Positions 10,301 through 17,736 of a DNA stretch of 43,231 nt are shown piece after piece. The first letter of the stretch is position 1, and every line of letters begins with the position of its first letter. The position numbers and the translations under genes were made by a program. Origin of the DNA: a bacterium (GTDB lineage Bacteria > Electryoneota > RPQS01); NCBI GenBank assembly GCA_018812265.1, contig JAHJDG010000027.1, forward strand, positions 1-43,231, written 5' to 3'. The notes beneath the pieces were generated by a model. That model did no database searches. It saw nothing but the letters and a program-made list of their open reading frames with translations, and was not told the DNA's origin.

Positions 10301-11738
10301 TGGCAACATCCGTCCATGAAAGCGCTACATGTGTACAATATGTATCATATGAGGCGGTCGGAGTCACAACTTGTCCCGGTACTGTGTATGCGATGCCAAG
10401 ATCATACAAAGCCTCAGGACCCGTGCTGCAGGAATTCCAGCCCTGCACAGTGAAACGATAATTCGTGCTATAGGTGGGGGGGTTTGTTCGATAGCGCTGC
10501 ACACCGGGCGCAATAGGCGTCGTATTGAGAACGGTTCGGGTTCCCCCCGTATCGGTGTAGCGAATCACATAATAACCCGTGGCCAGTGCCGTGTCCGCCC
10601 ACGTGACAACAATGGAATCGCAATAGGTATCCGACGCCTGGACATTTCCCGGCCTTCCCGTTGGACCCTGCCGCGCGGTTCCCGAATCACAGGCCGCGAT
10701 TCCTTCACCGCACAGCCGATTCCAACCGACCACGCAATACCGCGCCGGCGCCGGGTTGGTGGTGAAGTGGTCCATCTGCCGTGGTCCGGCAGGGACCGTA
10801 TTATCCATCCAGCCAACGGTGGTGTCGTTGCGGGTGACGCGGAACGAATCCATGCCGGCATTGCTCGTGTAGGTCCACGATATCCTCACATAACCGCAGT
10901 TGGCATCAGTGGCCACTACACTCTGCGGAGTTTGAGGGATGGCGCGCGGCGTCCCCTGATCCTCCACCAGCGGAGAGAAGGAAGTATCGGTGGGACAGTC
11001 CCGCCGCGCCTTGATCCCGTACCAGTAGGTGGTATTGACAACTCCCGTGCTGTCAACATAGGACGTGGCCGTGTAGCGAACCCGTTTGATTTCGACCCCA
11101 GCCCGGTAGATGACCAGCGTGTCCACCGGACCGCCGGTGGTGTCCCGCGGGTAGGCATTCCACGTCATCAACACCCGGCCGCACTCATTTTCCGAAGCCT
11201 GAAAGCCCTGCACGGGCGATGGCGTCGGACAAGCCTCCTGACACGGCTCGGTGTTGCACGTCCAATCGTCAAGGTAGACAGTTTGCGGGCCGGTGGAGAC
11301 GGTGAACACCTCGGACACCCAGTGAAGCGTGGGCAAACAAATCCGGCAATAATACCTCGCCGGAGTCGGCATGCCGTAGGCGGATTGAAAGGCGGTTTCA
11401 GTATAGAAGGTGCCGTGCCCGATGCCGAGGGAGAATCCGTTCATGGCAAACTGGTTGTAGTTGTGTGTGCCGGCCGGGCCGGTGGGACAATCGGGTGGTA
11501 ATTCACACGGCTCCGCCAGCGGGTCGTCCCAGTCCGGACCATCCGAATCCACGTCCCGATAGATTTTCACGACCGTGCCATCCTGCAGTGGATTGCCACC
11601 CGTGCAGGTGTCATTGAGATACACGAAATTGTCGGATGGATCGGAGCACTGTAAGGTGGCCGTAAACCCCTGCGCGTGAGCGGTGGCAGTGATTGCAGCC
11701 AGACTGAGCACGATAAGAACAATTCGCAAGAACTTCAT
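4341..11738 (-). CDS. Giant secreted protein, 24 disulfide-type Fn3-like repeats, T9SS sorting tail
   Basis: This 2465-residue exported protein starts at the ATG at 11736-11738, with AGGAG seven bases upstream; MKFLRIVLIVLSLAAITATA-HAQ is a signal peptide. Residues 24-170 are a cysteine-rich N-terminal domain. About 175-2266 hold 24 repeats of roughly 87 residues. Each begins with a pattern like C..V.[VI].W, has [YF].[VI].R.G in the middle and ends F.N.CG.G..S, as in fibronectin-III sandwiches. Both cysteines are present in all 24 repeats. Repeats 9-13 and 24 form a subfamily with STG.V in place of the usual loop. The last about 80 residues (QNYPNPFNP, IFDVLGRHV, MYILRM, ending MLLMK) are a Por/type IX sorting domain. 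A role as a long surface fibre or adhesin is inferred; no catalytic motif is visible. Confidence 0.95.
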   Translation of the reverse strand: MKFLRIVLIVLSLAAITATAHAQGFTATLQCSDPSDNFVYLNDTCTGGNPLQDGTVVKIYRDVDSDGPDWDDPLAEPCELPPDCPTGPAGTHNYNQFAMNGFSLGIGHGTFYTETAFQSAYGMPTPARYYCRICLPTLHWVSEVFTVSTGPQTVYLDDWTCNTEPCQEACPTPSPVQGFQASENECGRVLMTWNAYPRDTTGGPVDTLVIYRAGVEIKRVRYTATSYVDSTGVVNTTYWYGIKARRDCPTDTSFSPLVEDQGTPRAIPQTPQSVVATDANCGYVRISWTYTSNAGMDSFRVTRNDTTVGWMDNTVPAGPRQMDHFTTNPAPARYCVVGWNRLCGEGIAACDSGTARQGPTGRPGNVQASDTYCDSIVVTWADTALATGYYVIRYTDTGGTRTVLNTTPIAPGVQRYRTNPPTYSTNYRFTVQGWNSCSTGPEALYDLGIAYTVPGQVVTPTASYDTYCTHVALSWTDVANETGYRILRSSVAIDSVAANVVTYNDVTGTPGTGYSYQVQAKNNCGYGTASSSVTGRRKAAPGQVLTVAASDSIYCWGVRVTWASMTGVDSFQIKRNGSRIGVALTGATSYNDSTAIAGLLYNYSVTAYNNCGSGTESASNSGSTKPRPPQVTGLAASDTSCRAIHLVWNNVALEDSFRVLRNGTFLATRPRDSLTYRDTTATPGTHTYRVVAANTCGSGDTSSAVIGERIPSLAAVTGVVATDDSCGFVRITWNNIAEEDSFQILRDGTRIGGVAADVITFTDNTATPWTTYGYTVVGYNQCGAGAASAVDSGYAAAIPAQMTVPVWASDNACDSVYITWTSIPQADSFWVYRNGTHIGTVPYVWQFYSDFSATPGQRYQYTVTSWNHCGESGAAPADSGGSLIFPSVPQNLTATTNLCDRIELGWTASTGDVDRYVIYREGTAIDTILGTLTTYTDNTTASGVFNYRVAAFSEQCGVTAQSAIATGERLEEAGQVTNVQATRTRCDSILVTWNAATGDVDGYLIYVGGAFLDSMGALTTTYGHVPDTAGAYAYTVRAYSEQCGNGALSDPPYYGNLLAYPSQVTGLTTTVNRCDGVMLQWQESTGSVHGYIVRRDAANLDTVETTLLLTVSYFDSTAPDGNSQYDVIAYSENCTDAAPSNAVTGTVLPDATPPTDVAATDNRCDSVVVTWTASTGTFDYYKVYRDGTLPVTVMAPLTRYAEAPDPGDTIRYTVTAVDTVCGETDSTAGAPGLRQADAGIPTNLTATNTCEGVNLVWRTSTGIPEGYYVYRGPNAQNFILIATVIDPDTMYQDTTGERGVNYVYAVSAYTSGCGETGKSNQQTAMRLPLLVAVTGVAASTDSCSGIRITWTALPGADRYRVYRNDVFHDSIAAGDPNPSYYDTTVAVLTDYFYTIAARNICGVGELSDPPATGSRYAVPAGVMTLQASDTSCAAVYLTWTAVARAAQYVIYRNGSPIDSVNSAVTTYRDSLAPAQFTTHAYVVRGKNHCGLGPDQTPVQGYRIPGVAQVTQVWASQNYCGGISVTWLDLPNESGYYVYRDGGFIAEVSADEQHYPDSDIEPGSTHYYRVSAFNVCGEGVLSDSVQGHRYAVPAQVQNVAATTDSCTSVTVTWTDVATEDSFRVYRGGSLIATLAANTLIYRDEPLAPGPYTYTVEAMNYCGNAPMSAVANGYVADVPAVVQNLAATMDHCTTVTVTWNDLADELNYELFRDAISLVILGQNVVSYVDTPEVGTHDYTIRVSNNCGIGELSGVVVGERQGVPTGAPFITVPDSACDTVYFCWTAVDDITRYYLYRNGVHFGDVSPELTCFWNTSPGGTVVGYSVQGYNECGFGPMSNVDSVYFVPTPGQVTGLTATTDNCNTVTLDWTDVQNESGYYVKRANVTIATLPANSVQYVDNPAVGFHWYKVQAFNDCGSGLASDSVQGRRWDVPAQVPGVVASDTMCAIVRITWNNVADEDSFQIRRDGNRIGVRPADSLAFNDTTAVAGTTYAYTVAAYNRCGPGPVSAADNGYRATVPVQVTGVQATINRCDSVIVTWTDVATETLYRIFRDAVEVGTRPANATRFADQPDTGTYQYTVRAENSCGNGTLSTAATGTRLVAPLAPTSVIATDTLCNRVIVTWQSGGGVVDSFVIQRNGARRAAVPAATLSFADTFAGTYEYRVIAKSNNTGCGQSAPSIPDSGRGRSLPTVPTGLAFVTPAVCDSIQISWMISTGEVDGYYIRRDGVIIDSTTGFLYTDREVDDPRNHTYAVAAYNRYCGATAFTTPVSGNMLPLLQVTIDPPDTIVDNTWYVIDSMSFCPNVDSVRLFMSWDGGQNYTHLLTITPHPRDSVFVPHDSVTHPNCRFLATTHRGQRADSIESELFVLISNGVVMENVLSVPKDFVLDQNYPNPFNPATTVRFGVPRVAEVRIEIFDVLGRHVTTLVHETFQPGWHRIIWDCSACPTGMYILRMNTDEKVLLRKMLLMK
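4941..11216 (-). repeat. Protein-coding tandem array of 24 Fn3-like units
   Basis: Twenty-four in-frame units of about 260 bases encode the repeats of the giant protein. Units are diverged at the DNA level and are recognisable mainly from the protein pattern, so this is an old array rather than a recent expansion. Boundaries are approximate to within about ten codons. Confidence 0.85.
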
Positions 11739-11826
11739 GGCAGGACTCCTCACATCAACGGTCGGAAAAGATGGAGCGATAATTTTCGAGGGATGGAAGC
11801 CGGCGAGCACGGAACTCAGACCCGCC

Positions 11827-11856
11827 TTATCAGGCCACGGGTCGTCCGTCCGTCAA
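11827..11856 (-). promoter_or_regulatory. Possible sigma70-type promoter for the giant Fn3 gene
   Basis: Reading the minus strand, TTGACG (11851-11856) and TGATAA (11827-11832) are separated by 18 bases and lie about 90 bases before the ATG of the 4341-11738 gene. Another TTGACG-like box lies further upstream, so this is only a candidate. Confidence 0.3.
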
Positions 11857-12116
11857 GATTCCGCCACGAAAACCTTAAACAACAAATGTTTACGGTATCA
11901 TGCGGAACGCAAATGCTGTAACAATCTCGCCAGTACGTCAAGATAATCGTTTTTGCCCCTTAAGTCAACTCGGACAGCCGTTTCCACCGATAATCTACGG
12001 CTCGATGAAGCGGAAACTTTGGGGGGGACTGAGGAAGTTAGTACATTGTCCCCGCCAGCAGACTCGCTGGTAACACAATCCAATCCTCTCCCCATTCTTC
12101 CACTTTCTCGACGCAT
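11857..12116. other. Divergent intergenic region without a gene
   Basis: About 260 bases separate the presumed promoter of the giant minus-strand gene from the plus-strand propeller gene. It holds a G7 run at about 12018-12024. No ribosome binding site was recognised ahead of the ATG at 12117, and no supported small gene was found. Confidence 0.5.
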
Positions 12117-13019
12117 ATGTCCAAATTTATCGCTATCGCCGTCGCAATTTTTCTTGCCTTTGCCGTCGTCCGGGCCGAGGGAGCCGAACCCAAGCGGATC
12201 GTGCCCGCGGGCGGATCGGTCTGGACCAATCCGGTTTCCTCTCCGGATGGTAAAGCCGTCGCCTTCACCGATGAATTCCATCGCGAGATTCGGGTCTACG
12301 TCTCCGGAGAGGATTCGTCCCGCCGCATTATTCGCGGACCCTCGCTTGGCTCTCGCTATGTGTTTGATTCCAGCCCGGATCCCCGCCTCGTGTACCGGAA
12401 CGTCATTGAATTCATGCCGCAGAAGCCGGAACGACTGTTCTCCAGCTCCATTTACATGTTCGATCCGATCAATCGTACCTCCAATTCCGAAGGCCGCATC
12501 TTCGGACCGTATTTCATCGAGGGCCAAGTATGGTACCGTTTTGCCCTCGACGCGCCGCTGCTGAACTATGACGGTCAGTTGCGGGTGGCCGGGCCGCGCT
12601 GGAACCGGGAACACGGCCGACTCTGGGTACTGAATGAGAAGGCCGACACAGTCTGGAGCAGTCCCACCGGCGCCCGGATGGCGGGAGCGGAAATCTCGCC
12701 CGATGGCCGGTGGATTGCCGCCGTGGCCGCTGAACCTCGCACCCAACTCACGATTGTCCGCATCGAGGACGGCCTGGTCACCGATGGCGACAGCGGATTT
12801 GCGCCTGCGTGGTCGGGCGATTCGCGCTGGATCGCCTACGTCTCCCGGCAGGACAACGGGCGAGTCGAACTCCGGCTGCTCGGCGTGCCGGACGGCGCTC
12901 GCCGCGTTGTGCTGAGCTCCCCGCACTTCTCGCCCGAAACCCCGACTCTGAATCATGACGGGACCCGTTGCGTATTCGTGAGTGAAGGAGCGCTCTGGGC
13001 GATGGACGTGAATCCGTAG
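12117..13019 (+). CDS. Secreted TolB/PD40-like beta-propeller protein
   Basis: A 300-residue protein with a signal peptide (MSKFIAIAVAIFLAFAVVRAEGA). Several blades of the PD40/WD40-like type are visible: NPVSSPDGKAVAFTDE, AEISPDGRWIAAVAAE, APAWSGDSRWIAYVSR and TLNHDGTRCVFVSEG. This spacing is typical of TolB-type propellers, which bind partners rather than catalyse. It carries no sorting tail, so it is probably periplasmic. The start is the only plausible ATG, although no Shine-Dalgarno is evident. It stands alone on the plus strand, divergent from the giant Fn3 gene and convergent with hisC, with a strong hairpin terminator just downstream. The partner and role are unknown. Confidence 0.85.
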   Translation: MSKFIAIAVAIFLAFAVVRAEGAEPKRIVPAGGSVWTNPVSSPDGKAVAFTDEFHREIRVYVSGEDSSRRIIRGPSLGSRYVFDSSPDPRLVYRNVIEFMPQKPERLFSSSIYMFDPINRTSNSEGRIFGPYFIEGQVWYRFALDAPLLNYDGQLRVAGPRWNREHGRLWVLNEKADTVWSSPTGARMAGAEISPDGRWIAAVAAEPRTQLTIVRIEDGLVTDGDSGFAPAWSGDSRWIAYVSRQDNGRVELRLLGVPDGARRVVLSSPHFSPETPTLNHDGTRCVFVSEGALWAMDVNP

Positions 13020-13050
13020 AACTTGAAGGGAAGATTGGCCTAAAATCGGC

Positions 13051-13077
13051 AGGCCCTCGCACGATGTGCGAGGGCCT
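13051..13077. terminator. Bidirectional hairpin terminator between convergent genes
   Basis: A perfect 12-bp stem (AGGCCCTCGCAC / GTGCGAGGGCCT) closes a three-base loop, between the ends of the plus-strand propeller gene and the minus-strand hisC-like gene. The plus side is followed by ATATTC. Confidence 0.8.
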
Positions 13078-13086
13078 ATATTCTAA

Positions 13087-13160
13087 TCGCCGAGCCGGGT
13101 TAAGTGCTCGTTATTCCGACATTCACCATACCTCAAGCCGCGCGCAACCCGGCCGGAATC
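13087..13160 (+). repeat. Dispersed 74-bp intergenic repeat, copy A
   Basis: The left flank TCGCCGAGCCGGGTTAAG and the 24-base right flank (13137-13160, containing GCGCGCAACCCGGCCGG) are identical to those of the copy at 34764-34837. The 32-base spacer is equal in length but diverged. The flanks pair through GCCGGGTT and AACCCGGC. It lies between the terminator and the hisC stop. Confidence 0.85.
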
Positions 13161-13170
13161 CTACAGGCCA

Positions 13171-14268
13171 TCACCCGGTAACGGCCGGCAGAACCTCTTT
13201 CAGCGCCTGCAGGAGTATTTCATTCTGCTCGGGCGTGCCGACCGTGATGCGTAGACCGCTCGGCAATCGGAAAGCGCGCAGCGGGCGGACGATCACACCG
13301 CGGCGGAGCAGGCCGTCATTGACTTGCAGCGCTTCTTTTTCCGATCCGAACGGCACAAAAAAGAAATTGGCGTCGGTGGGCACGACGGGAAGGCCGAGTT
13401 CGCGGAAGGCTTTCTCGAGCCGAGCCTTTCCGATGCGGTTGGTCTCGACGGTGCGCTCAAGGAATTCATTGTCGTCGAGCGCTCCAAGTCCGGCCGCCTC
13501 GGAGGCAAGCGTCGGCTCGAAAGGCAGCTTAACGCGCAAGAAATACTGAAACAGATCCTCGTGGGCGAAGCCGTAGCCGATGCGCATTCCCGCCAGTCCG
13601 TAGGCCTTGGAGAAGGTGCGGAGCGTGATGACGTTATCGAGACGATATTGAAGCGAGTCGGGGTAGTCGGGATTCTCGCCGGCGTACTCGAAATAGGCTT
13701 CGTCGAGAATCACCAAAACGCCCGATGGAACGCGCTTCATAAAACGCTCGAATTCAGTGCGGGTGAAGGTAGTGCCGGTGGGATTGTTGGGATTGGCCAG
13801 ATAAATGATCTTGGTGCGGGGCGAGATGGCATCGGCAATCGCTCCCAGATCGTAGCGATAGTCGCGGAGCGGCACTGTAACCAGTTTGACGCCGCACGAG
13901 CGGGCCAGAACGTAGAAGCCGATGAAGGTTCCCTCCGCCGTCAGGACTTCCTCATCGCTTGTGAGAAACGTCCGCATGACGTTGGCCATGATCGCTTCCG
14001 AACCCGAGCCGACGGCGACACAAGTCATTTTCACGCCGAATCGCTCGCCCACGGCGCGGCGGAGTTTCAAGCCGCCGTCGGGGTAGATGTGGGCTTCGGA
14101 TAGAACGCTGCGAACCCGTTCCAGAGCCTTGGGAGACGGACCGACGGGATTTTCGTTGGACGCCAGCTTGACGATCCGCGAAACGCCGAACTCACGCCGG
14201 ATCTCGTCGGAGGTCCGTCCGGGCTGATAGGGAACCAGACTTTCGATGTTGGGGGGAATCAAGGGCAT
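13171..14268 (-). CDS. hisC: Histidinol-phosphate aminotransferase-like PLP enzyme
   Basis: This is a fold-type I aminotransferase of the HisC family, which converts imidazole-acetol phosphate and glutamate to histidinol phosphate and 2-oxoglutarate; some members act on aromatic amino acids. Signatures are LVPYQPGR near the start, KLASNENPVGPSP, the NPNNPTGT loop, LVILDEAYFEY with the PLP-pyridine aspartate, and TFSKAYGLAGMRIGYG with the Schiff-base lysine. The C-terminal GLRITVGTPEQNE carries the substrate-carboxylate arginine. The ATG at 14266-14268 gives the usual N-terminus; an ATG at 14322 would add 18 residues and neither has a good ribosome site. It follows the regulator gene closely and is probably co-transcribed. 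No other his gene is nearby, so the substrate is uncertain. Confidence 0.88.
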   Translation of the reverse strand: MPLIPPNIESLVPYQPGRTSDEIRREFGVSRIVKLASNENPVGPSPKALERVRSVLSEAHIYPDGGLKLRRAVGERFGVKMTCVAVGSGSEAIMANVMRTFLTSDEEVLTAEGTFIGFYVLARSCGVKLVTVPLRDYRYDLGAIADAISPRTKIIYLANPNNPTGTTFTRTEFERFMKRVPSGVLVILDEAYFEYAGENPDYPDSLQYRLDNVITLRTFSKAYGLAGMRIGYGFAHEDLFQYFLRVKLPFEPTLASEAAGLGALDDNEFLERTVETNRIGKARLEKAFRELGLPVVPTDANFFFVPFGSEKEALQVNDGLLRRGVIVRPLRAFRLPSGLRITVGTPEQNEILLQALKEVLPAVTG

Positions 14269-14351
14269 GGCGGGAAACTCAAACCGGCTGGGTGGATGAG
14301 CGGGCGTTGGCACCCTGCTCATTTCCAATCTACGGCTTTCCCGTCACATAA

Positions 14352-15440
14352 TCAACCCGGAACGAGCGATGGGGCGTGCTCAACCGGCTCGACGAGTCCG
14401 TATCTTCGGATTCGACGGTAGAGAGTCTCCCGACTGATCCCCAGCCGGCGGGCCGCCTTGGCCTTGTTCCATCCCGCCCAATCCAGAACCTGGATCAGCT
14501 CCTGACGTCGCGAATCGGGCTGCGAAAAAGCGGACAGGGAACGCGAACGACGCGAGAATCTTTCGGGAAGACAATCGCATGTGATCTCACGGCCTGTGCA
14601 GGAAAAGAAACACTGTTCAAGAATCTGACCAAGCTCGCGGATGTTGCCCGGCCAATTGTGGCCCGCGAACCGCGCTAAGACGTCTTCGGCGATGCGCTCG
14701 ATCTTTCGACCGGTTTGATCGCAGAGCCGCTGCCGGAAATGTTCGACCAGCAACGGCAAGTCTTCGATTCGATTCCGCAAGGCGGGCAATTGGACGACGG
14801 CGACGCTGAACTGTTCGGCCAGCGTCTGGCCAAGCCGCCCCTCGCTCACCAGAGAATGCAGGTCGCGCCGGGTCGTAGCCACCAAGCGCGCGCGAAGATC
14901 CTTTGCCGCCGAACCATCCGGGAGCGGCCGCGACTTCTCCAGCCACTCCGACAGGCCAAGTTGTGCGGACGGCGAAAGCTCCTCGATATACTCGATGAGA
15001 ATCGTTCCGTTTCCCGCTCGCCGAACCTCTTCGCGAATTCCTTCGGCTATGCCGATCATCCCCTCGGAGTAATTCGTGAGATTGAGGGTGAGAAACGGAC
15101 GGGGGGCGCGTTGCCCCGCCAAGTGCAAGGCCCGCGCGGCTACTGTTTTACCGACGCCGGTTTCTCCGCCGATGAGTACCGAGTCATCCCGGTCGGCCAG
15201 TGCGCGGAGTCGGGAGAAGACTTCACGCATCCGAGATGACCGTCCAACCAATCCCTGAAAAGCGGGTACATCCTCGACCGCGTCCCGGCGGCTGACGTCG
15301 AGGATTCGACGAATGGATTCGACGGCTCCGGCCGCAACCTTCGGGTGCCCAATGGATTCCACAACCTGATAGCCGGCCTGAGCGAGCAAATTCCGCAGAC
15401 GGATAATATCCGATTCCTGTGTTCTGAGTAGAATCATCAT
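14352..15440 (-). CDS. NtrC-like regulator with degenerate AAA+ domain and Fis-type HTH
   Basis: A 362-residue protein with the bacterial enhancer-binding architecture. Residues 1-50 resemble only the first part of a receiver, without a phospho-acceptor site. Residues 62-290 are an AAA+ domain with an intact Walker A (GETGVGKT, 92-99). The GAFTGA loop that contacts sigma54 is missing and the segment is shortened (after LTNYSEGMIG). Walker B reads GTILIEYIEE instead of GTLFLDEI, and the arginine-finger region FR.DLYYRL is TLAEQF. Residues 312-350 are a Fis-type helix-turn-helix (AARRLGISRETLYRRIRRYG). It can probably bind DNA but is unlikely to drive sigma54 open-complex formation; a TyrR-like non-activating role is inferred. 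It lies just upstream of the hisC-like gene. The adjacent second ATG could also be the start. Confidence 0.9.
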   Translation of the reverse strand: MMILLRTQESDIIRLRNLLAQAGYQVVESIGHPKVAAGAVESIRRILDVSRRDAVEDVPAFQGLVGRSSRMREVFSRLRALADRDDSVLIGGETGVGKTVAARALHLAGQRAPRPFLTLNLTNYSEGMIGIAEGIREEVRRAGNGTILIEYIEELSPSAQLGLSEWLEKSRPLPDGSAAKDLRARLVATTRRDLHSLVSEGRLGQTLAEQFSVAVVQLPALRNRIEDLPLLVEHFRQRLCDQTGRKIERIAEDVLARFAGHNWPGNIRELGQILEQCFFSCTGREITCDCLPERFSRRSRSLSAFSQPDSRRQELIQVLDWAGWNKAKAARRLGISRETLYRRIRRYGLVEPVEHAPSLVPG

Positions 15441-15580
15441 CGGCGGGGATTACGTCTTGAGAGTTCGTTATTGGAAACAGTGTCCATAGAGAACATATCT
15501 TGACCCACTCTGACTATCGGCATCAAAAAACAATGACTTAAAAAGGCTCTCTTGTGTATATTCGGTCTCCCATGAACGCG

Positions 15581-15612
15581 ACAGGAGCGTCCCGAAATCG
15601 GGACGCTCCTGT
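15581..15612. terminator. Long hairpin after the Asp-box protein gene
   Basis: A perfect 15-bp stem (ACAGGAGCGTCCCGA / TCGGGACGCTCCTGT) with a two-base loop lies 31 bases past the stop of the 15644-17584 gene. No T-run follows on the minus strand, so it may be a transcript-end stabiliser rather than a classical terminator. Confidence 0.65.
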
Positions 15613-15643
15613 TCCAAAATGCTTACAGTGATCGCTGCCGGAG

Positions 15644-17584
15644 CTACCGCATCAGAACCATCTTGCGGGTGGCGCTGGTGCGATCCGTCTCCAACCGATA
15701 GAAATAGAGACCGGAGGGCAGGCTGGAAGCGTCGAATGAAAAGACGTGCGCTCCGGCGGAGAGCCACTGGCCCGAAAGCACGGTCGCGGCTTCGCGGCCG
15801 AGGACGTCGAACACGCGCAGACTCACTATCGTCTCGGCAGCCAAGTCGAATTGGATGTTCGTCGTGGCATTGAACGGATTCGGATAATTCTGATACAGCG
15901 CGAAGCTGGCGGGCAATGGCCGCGACCAGTCATCGGTCGCAAGCGGCGGGAAGCCGGTGGAGTCGGCGCGCAGCGGTTTCTCAGGCTCAAGAGGTGAAGT
16001 GGGAATCAGTTCCACGGGAATGGGAACGTAGTAGATGTTGTTGAGCGTGGGAACTCCCTCGGGGCCGTCGGTGCGGATGGACGATCCGGCATCCAGATCC
16101 AGCATATATTGCATATGGATCGCGCCGCCGGTCACGTACTTGGCGAGAGTGATGTCGCGTTCAGACATGCATTCTCCCGCCGGAGTACTCACCCCGCCAT
16201 CGGTGTTGCTCACGTTGGTGGCAACGGCCCACCGCCTGCCGCCATCCGTGGAAACGGTGATATAGGCGTCCCCCTGCGGGAATCCGGCGGCGCTAACCTG
16301 CACGCTGTCGAATTTGTGGAAGGAGCAATAGAGATAACCGGTCACGGTATCCACGGCCAAATTGGGCCGGTGAACCATGAGGTTGTTCATGCCCAATGCC
16401 ACGGTCGAGTGCCCGTACCACGCCTCGTGGATGAAGTTGTACTCGTTGTGCAGCTCATCCCAGTGCCAGAGGCTACTGAAGACATAGCCGTGGTTTTCCA
16501 GCTGGGTGCTGTCGGCGGAGTTCCACCAGTAGAAGCCCGAGGCCGAGAACGCGATGTGTGCCACGTCGTTGTGTTCTATGAGAACGGACAGGTCAATCCA
16601 CGGCCGCATGGTGTCGCCATTGCAGGAATCGGGATTGCCGCCGTTCAAGACGCACATCGTGTCAACCACGTGGAAATTGGTGATGTTGCGCGGTTCGTCC
16701 CACGTCAGACCTCCGTCGGGCGAAGTCCGCACCCACACGTCCGTACCGATGTGCTCACCAACCGGATCGGTGAGCCAGGCCACGGCAATCTTCTCGCTGA
16801 CCGGCGACGCCGCCACGTCTATCGTGATGAAAGTGGCCGACGGCCAGTCCAGGCATTCCGTCCACTGGATGCTGTCGCCGACGCCTTCGCTAATCCACGG
16901 GGTCGCCCGCGCGTAGTATTCGGCGCTGGCTCCACCGCTTTCCGTGAGCCCGACATGGATATTGCCGTTGATGTCGAGAGAAATGGTCGGCCAGATCGCC
17001 TGTACGTTCGACAGCCGGGTGCAGGCCTGAGACGACACAAAGGCGCCGAGACCGGCCAGAAAGTCAATGGCGACAACCCCGTGGAAATTATCCGACGAAC
17101 CCTCATGGAAAGCGGGAAAAGCGAACCCTTGGTCGTTCACGTCCACGGTGACAAATCCGGCGCGCGGGGAGGCGTCAATCTGGGTTCCGATGGGATTCTC
17201 GGGATTGGGCAGCAAGAAGGTCGAATCGAACGGGCTCCAGATATTATAGAATACGTGGCGGATCGAGGAGCCGGAATTGGCTCCCCGGGTCCACACCTGA
17301 TGGACGAAGCCATCCCGATCCACAGCCAATTGTTTTCCGGCGGTGCCGTTGTGCTGGTTGTCATACCAAGTGGTGCCCATCGCATAGATGGGACAGATCG
17401 GATCGTCCAGATGAGCCGGAGCCGGACGAGCCGGGAATTCCATTCCATCGAACGGCGTGTCTTCCATTCCGGTGAGGAACACGGGTCCCTGAACTCGATT
17501 GCGTTCGACGGGGGGTGGGGCGGCGGTGGCCAAGCCCCACACGATGGCCGCCAGGGCCACAAACCAAAGTGCGTTTCTCTGCAT
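15644..17584 (-). CDS. Secreted sialidase-fold (Asp-box) protein with T9SS sorting tail
   Basis: A 646-residue exported protein. The ATG at 17582-17584 has AGGAGG eight bases upstream, and the signal peptide is MQRNALWFVALAAIVWGLATA. Residues about 60-540 resemble a BNR/sialidase-type six-bladed propeller, with Asp-box motifs such as TSPDGGLTWDEP and VSTDGGRRWAVA and WYDNQHNGTAGKQLAVD early on. No clear sialidase arginine triad was identified, so a binding role is as likely as catalysis. The C-terminus (YQNYPNPFNATT, RVFDVLGREA, SGLYFYRL, KMVLMR) is a type IX sorting domain. A consensus promoter lies about 90 bases upstream and a hairpin follows, so it is probably monocistronic. Confidence 0.92.
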   Translation of the reverse strand: MQRNALWFVALAAIVWGLATAAPPPVERNRVQGPVFLTGMEDTPFDGMEFPARPAPAHLDDPICPIYAMGTTWYDNQHNGTAGKQLAVDRDGFVHQVWTRGANSGSSIRHVFYNIWSPFDSTFLLPNPENPIGTQIDASPRAGFVTVDVNDQGFAFPAFHEGSSDNFHGVVAIDFLAGLGAFVSSQACTRLSNVQAIWPTISLDINGNIHVGLTESGGASAEYYARATPWISEGVGDSIQWTECLDWPSATFITIDVAASPVSEKIAVAWLTDPVGEHIGTDVWVRTSPDGGLTWDEPRNITNFHVVDTMCVLNGGNPDSCNGDTMRPWIDLSVLIEHNDVAHIAFSASGFYWWNSADSTQLENHGYVFSSLWHWDELHNEYNFIHEAWYGHSTVALGMNNLMVHRPNLAVDTVTGYLYCSFHKFDSVQVSAAGFPQGDAYITVSTDGGRRWAVATNVSNTDGGVSTPAGECMSERDITLAKYVTGGAIHMQYMLDLDAGSSIRTDGPEGVPTLNNIYYVPIPVELIPTSPLEPEKPLRADSTGFPPLATDDWSRPLPASFALYQNYPNPFNATTNIQFDLAAETIVSLRVFDVLGREAATVLSGQWLSAGAHVFSFDASSLPSGLYFYRLETDRTSATRKMVLMR

Positions 17585-17672
17585 GGTGGTTGCCTCCTAA
17601 GTTGGCGATGGACACGGGTGTTGTGGTCGCCGTGATGAACGATCTCGTTCCCGGTGCCTGCCATTCCTTTAC

Positions 17673-17701
17673 AATATAGACACAGCCATGTCGTTTGTCA
17701 A
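17673..17701 (-). promoter_or_regulatory. Consensus sigma70 promoter of the Asp-box protein gene
   Basis: On the minus strand TTGACA (17696-17701) and TATATT (17673-17678) are separated by exactly 17 bases, about 90 bases ahead of the ATG at 17584. It is among the closest to consensus in the window, implying substantial basal transcription. Confidence 0.75.
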
Positions 17702-17736
17702 TAGAAATCGGAGGTTTCCCTTGTGACAAACGAAAT

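Noticed and set aside
4941-11216. CRISPR-like periodic array
   Set aside because: The period is about 260 bases and in frame; it encodes Fn3 repeats.
12018-12024. G7 tract upstream of the small propeller gene as a phase switch
   Set aside because: It is short and no promoter boxes flank it.
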